This document shows, one piece after another, positions 63,056 through 64,000 of a stretch of DNA of 64,000 nucleotides. Within the stretch, counting starts at the first letter, position 1. Each line of letters opens with the position of its first letter. The notes below the pieces were generated by a model. It saw only the letters and a program-made list of their open reading frames with translations. It searched no databases and was not told the origin of the DNA. The position numbers and the translations under genes were made by a program. This DNA is from Datnioides undecimradiatus (Eukaryota > Chordata > Actinopteri > Lobotiformes > Datnioididae), in NCBI GenBank assembly GCA_008933995.1, contig WARS01000025.1:3455477-3519476 (forward strand), given 5' to 3'.

Positions 63056-64000
63056 GTACACACACACACACGCACACAAACACACAAACACACATACGTA
63101 GAACACAGTTTAGTTTATGTAAATGCATTTGGGTGCGTGCATTCACAACTTATGTCATAAAGAACCTGTATTCAAACAAGCAGGGTAAAAGGATGCTCGG
63201 TCATGCACACTATACACACACACACACAAACAAGCACAAGTAAGACACTGACTCACACTTGAGCAATCAGGCAAGTAATCCCCCCTCCTGCCTTTCCTCC
63301 TTTATTCACATATTATTGAACCGCCTCTTGTTGGCTAAGTTGCACCCATAAAATAAGTCATGATTGCTCTTTTAAACATCCCCTATCTGAAGGAAGTGAG
63401 GAAACGAGGGAAGAACAAAATAGGAAAATATAAGGAGAGGAGATGGAGGCAGGGAGGTGGGTGGAGGGGGGGGGTCAGTCTTATCGAAATTGCCTTTGAA
63501 TGTGCGCACTCTTCAGGGAACACTGGAGCTCATCGAAGCGGAATAGTAAAGTAAATAAATAAATTGGTTATGTGGCCAAAGAAAGTCAATCTGTTGTGTG
63601 CGTGCTCGCTCCCTCCCGCCCTCGCGCTCCCTTCCTCAGACACGCACACACCAAACACACACACACACACACAGGGTGAGAGCACTGAGATAGCAAGAGG
63701 GAGACCATAAGGCTGTTTGATTTGAGAGCCATAGATGTTTTCATCGCTGTGAAAGGGGGATTAGCTTCTGGACGACTGGCAACCACAGTGCTTTAATAAA
63801 GCCTCATTAATAAGCTACACGTGCCTATTTGTGAGTGAGAGAATACGTGTTTGTGTGTCTGCCGTTTTCTATACCCGTTTGTCGCTCAGAGGATTTTGAA
63901 CTTGTGTGCATCCCGGTGACTCTGGAGGCCGATCTGCGTGCCATGTGTTTGCAGCACAGCGGTGCTGAGATTATCCAACTTCCCTGCTCTCTCTCTCTCT
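63056..64000 (+). other. exoc4: EXOC4 intron (3' end outside window)
   Basis: It begins GTACAC and continues as a CA-rich repeat. I find no sequence encoding the next expected EXOC4 segment (the AFGKESE region in mammals), so that exon lies beyond 64000. Contents are CA-rich patches (63057-63094, 63215-63232, 63655-63674), a GA/G-rich patch at 63400-63475 and a CT repeat at the very end. Confidence 0.88.
63057..63094. repeat. CA-rich repeat fused to EXOC4 splice donor
   Basis: TACACACACACACACGCACA continues as CACAAACACACAAACACACA. The first repeat base is the T of the GT donor itself, so bases +2 onward of the intron are microsatellite. Confidence 0.93.

Larger units (their letters stand above)
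1..64000 (+). other. exoc4: EXOC4 (Sec8) gene, internal segment
   Basis: Seven exons on this strand join in one uninterrupted frame (845 nt, 281 codons plus 2 nt), with every junction obeying GT-AG and every phase matching. The product matches vertebrate EXOC4 as I know it, including [69 protein letters not shown] and [15 protein letters not shown]4 is one of eight exocyst subunits. It works with EXOC1, 2 and 3 in one subcomplex and tethers post-Golgi vesicles to the plasma membrane before SNARE fusion. The full protein is roughly 970 residues in mammals, so this is the middle third. Neither the initiator codon nor the stop codon is here. Large introns are typical of this gene in vertebrates. 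I see no second gene on either strand. Confidence 0.95.

Noticed and set aside
63900..64000. Possible next EXOC4 exon near the window end
   Set aside because: TTTGCAG is followed by CACAGCGGTGCTG, but the translation does not resemble the expected segment and phase does not fit.
1..64000. tRNA, rRNA, microRNA or snoRNA genes
   Set aside because: No cloverleaf, A/B box pair or known small-RNA sequence recognised by eye. tRNAscan and Infernal runs would be decisive.

Overview
The window is vertebrate genomic DNA, almost certainly from a ray-finned (probably percomorph) fish. It is about 99% intronic. Seven short, widely spaced exons on the + strand splice in one open frame with GT-AG introns. 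Together they encode 281 codons plus 2 nt of EXOC4 (Sec8), a subunit of the exocyst vesicle-tethering complex. The fish assignment rests on abundant (CA)n/(GT)n tracts and several degenerate interspersed repeats of kinds I recognise from teleost genomes. Protein similarity to mammalian EXOC4 is strong but clearly diverged.

Layout: an upstream intron runs from before position 1 to 8558. Two exons sit only 125 bp apart (8559-8704, 8830-8918). A 12.6-kb intron leads to the exon at 21518-21614, and a 27.3-kb intron to the exon at 48951-49053. After 840 bp comes 49894-50010, after 11.3 kb 61345-61481, and after 1.4 kb 62900-63055. The final intron continues past the window end. The start codon, the N-terminal exons and the C-terminal part (after the acidic DEEDF stretch) lie outside the window. 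Exon numbers in this answer (first to seventh) count only exons inside the window.

The introns hold microsatellites, purine- and pyrimidine-rich blocks, at least four recognisable teleost interspersed repeats, a LINE 3' fragment, and several blocks of balanced, homeodomain-motif-rich sequence that look like conserved non-coding elements. That last call is by appearance only. I found no nested protein gene, rRNA, tRNA or CRISPR array, and no evidence of a new system. The most useful leads are a symmetric 156-nt exon whose weak donor is fused to a CA repeat, a (TG)31 tract ending in a cryptic splice acceptor, paired pyrimidine/purine blocks, and the candidate regulatory elements.
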